Assembly (NCBI GenBank): GCA_021820645.1
Contig: JAKADJ010000213.1
Coordinates: forward strand, 1-5,060
Direction: 5' to 3'
DNA: 5,060 nucleotides
From: Bacillota bacterium
GTDB lineage: Bacteria; Bacillota_E; Sulfobacillia; Sulfobacillales; Sulfobacillaceae
How positions within the stretch are numbered: position 1 is the stretch's first letter; every line of letters begins with the position of its first letter. The notes under the pieces are model-generated. The model worked only from the letters and a program-made list of their open reading frames with translations. It did not search any database and was not told the DNA's origin. Positions 4,135 through 5,060 of this stretch are shown one piece after another. A program made the translations under genes and the position numbers.

Positions 4135-5060
4135 TTACGGCAAAATCGCGTGAACCGAGGTTAAAGCATCTCCGTAACGCTTTTCGCCCCTACGGAGATG
4201 AAGGGATAGCGGTGTGACCATCACCTGATTAGCCAACACCGGGTCCGTGCCGGGTCCGTGCGAATACCCAACAAACGCATGGATGGCAAAATGCTGTCCT
4301 TCGTGTGCCCCGAGATACAGCATGACGTGACCTGGCATGTAGAGCTCATCGCCAGCGTGTGCTCGGGAGAGAGCCCCCTCCCAATCCGGTTCTAACGCAG
4401 TCCGCATCGGCAAAGCCAGGCTTTGCGCTTTACTGTTGCGCGGCAACTGTATCCCGATGGTACGGTACACATCCATGATAAAGCTCGAACAGTCATGCCG
4501 GTCAAAACTATCTCCCCAGCCATAGCGATCGCCCAAGAGAGCGAACGCACTCGTGACAACAGATTGCCGGGTCGTAGGCAAAAATCCGCTCACAACCGAC
4601 GTCGAGCGGGCGATCAGGCGGGGTCGGATAGCCAATTGTCCGTCTGGTTTACGAAACGGCACGTCCATGACGTGATGCCAAATCGGGTCTTGGCGTGAAC
4701 CAACATCGGCCGGATCTATACTCTGGGGCAACCAGGCTCCAAATTCCAGAGGTCGCGGCAATGGATTTTCATCGTAGGGATCGGGCTCGATGCTGACTCC
4801 GCGGCCGATGACCACAACCGGGTCGGTGACCGTCACATAGCGTTCCCACACATCGGCCTCACACCACGCAATGTACGACTTTTGAATCCAGCCCTGATAG
4901 GTGCGGGATTGTACGAGATACCATTCTTGGTCTTGGCTCTCACCGAGAATCAGGACCGGTTCAAAGGTATGTAAAGCGGTCTGCTGCACCTGGTCGAACT
5001 CCCGATCCTCAGCACTTCGAAAGATCTTATATGGCGTAGCCCAGGCTCCAATCGGAGCCC
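4135..5060 (-). CDS. NlpC/P60 cell-wall peptidase with SH3b domains (5' end outside window)
   Basis: Members cut the gamma-D-glutamyl-diaminopimelate bond in peptidoglycan peptides. The frame is open to the right edge, so the start and any signal peptide are not visible. A GTG at 4989 is in frame but lies within a domain and is not the likely start. Counting from the first complete visible codon (307 residues), an SH3b domain covers about 25-66 (core GESQDQEWYLV then GWIQKSYIA). A second, less regular SH3b-like segment runs to about 160, and the NlpC/P60 domain covers about 163-290. The catalytic Cys is residue 190 in HDCSSFI, with His244 in PGHVMLYLG and His260 in AIHAFVGY as partners. YGWGD and LPRNS are typical of the two-SH3b recycling-type enzymes. 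An 11-bp tandem duplication lies at 4240-4261. The gene ends before a strong hairpin. Family call is firm; substrate length and location are not known. Confidence 0.9.
   Translation of the reverse strand, partial: APIGAWATPYKIFRSAEDREFDQVQQTALHTFEPVLILGESQDQEWYLVQSRTYQGWIQKSYIAWCEADVWERYVTVTDPVVVIGRGVSIEPDPYDENPLPRPLEFGAWLPQSIDPADVGSRQDPIWHHVMDVPFRKPDGQLAIRPRLIARSTSVVSGFLPTTRQSVVTSAFALLGDRYGWGDSFDRHDCSSFIMDVYRTIGIQLPRNSKAQSLALPMRTALEPDWEGALSRAHAGDELYMPGHVMLYLGAHEGQHFAIHAFVGYSHGPGTDPVLANQVMVTPLSLHLRRGEKRYGDALTSVHAILP
4240..4261. repeat. 11-bp perfect tandem duplication inside the NlpC/P60 gene
   Basis: CGGGTCCGTGC occurs twice back to back. The unit is not a multiple of three, so the two copies are read in different frames (HGP and GTDP on the coding strand). 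The intact frame gives a family-like C-terminal tail, so two copies seem to be the functional state. Confidence 0.85.

Noticed and set aside
3969..4217. Plus-strand open frame of 82 codons starting with GTG.
   Set aside because: It runs through both strong hairpins and into the antisense of the NlpC/P60 gene, with no ribosome binding site or known motif.

Overview
The window looks like chromosomal DNA from a Gram-positive bacterium, probably an acidophilic Firmicute such as Sulfobacillus or a relative. That placement is an inference. It rests on strong AGGAGG-type ribosome binding sites, tRNA genes that encode their own CCA ends, sigma-A-like promoter hexamers, and above all a secreted glutamic peptidase of family G1 (eqolisin), a family known for acid-active enzymes. 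No conserved neighbour in the window fixes the species.

Layout. At 24-749 on the minus strand there is a compact RNA and tRNA-editing unit: a promoter, tRNA-Arg(CCU), tadA and tRNA-Ser(CGA). The serine tRNA begins only 5 nt after the tadA stop, so tRNA and mRNA must be cut from one transcript. At 886-1680 (minus) lies a dienelactone hydrolase-family enzyme. It is divergent from a family 4 (Fe-S) uracil-DNA glycosylase at 1798-2424 (plus), and the two share a 117-bp promoter region. The glycosylase converges on the secreted G1 peptidase at 2445-3239 (minus). The peptidase's probable terminator lies across the last codons of the glycosylase gene. From about 3256 to 4134 there is a gene-poor gap of almost 0.9 kb. 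It holds the leader of the peptidase gene, one strong hairpin of unknown role, a second hairpin that probably ends the next transcript, and stop-ridden sequence that may be decayed coding DNA. From 4135 to the right edge (minus) runs an NlpC/P60 cell-wall peptidase with SH3b domains. Its frame stays open to the edge, so its start lies outside the window.

How the genes work together. Apart from the tRNA-tadA-tRNA unit, the genes are monocistronic and functionally separate: translation (tRNAs and TadA), ring-opening or esterase metabolism (DLH), repair of deaminated cytosine (UDG, fitting for a hot or acidic habitat), extracellular protein digestion (G1 peptidase) and peptidoglycan-peptide turnover (NlpC/P60). 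I found no CRISPR array, intact insertion sequence, or clearly new multi-gene system. The parts most worth a second look are the tRNA sandwich around tadA, the bacterial eqolisin with its leader repeats, and the hairpin-bearing gap at 3360-4134.
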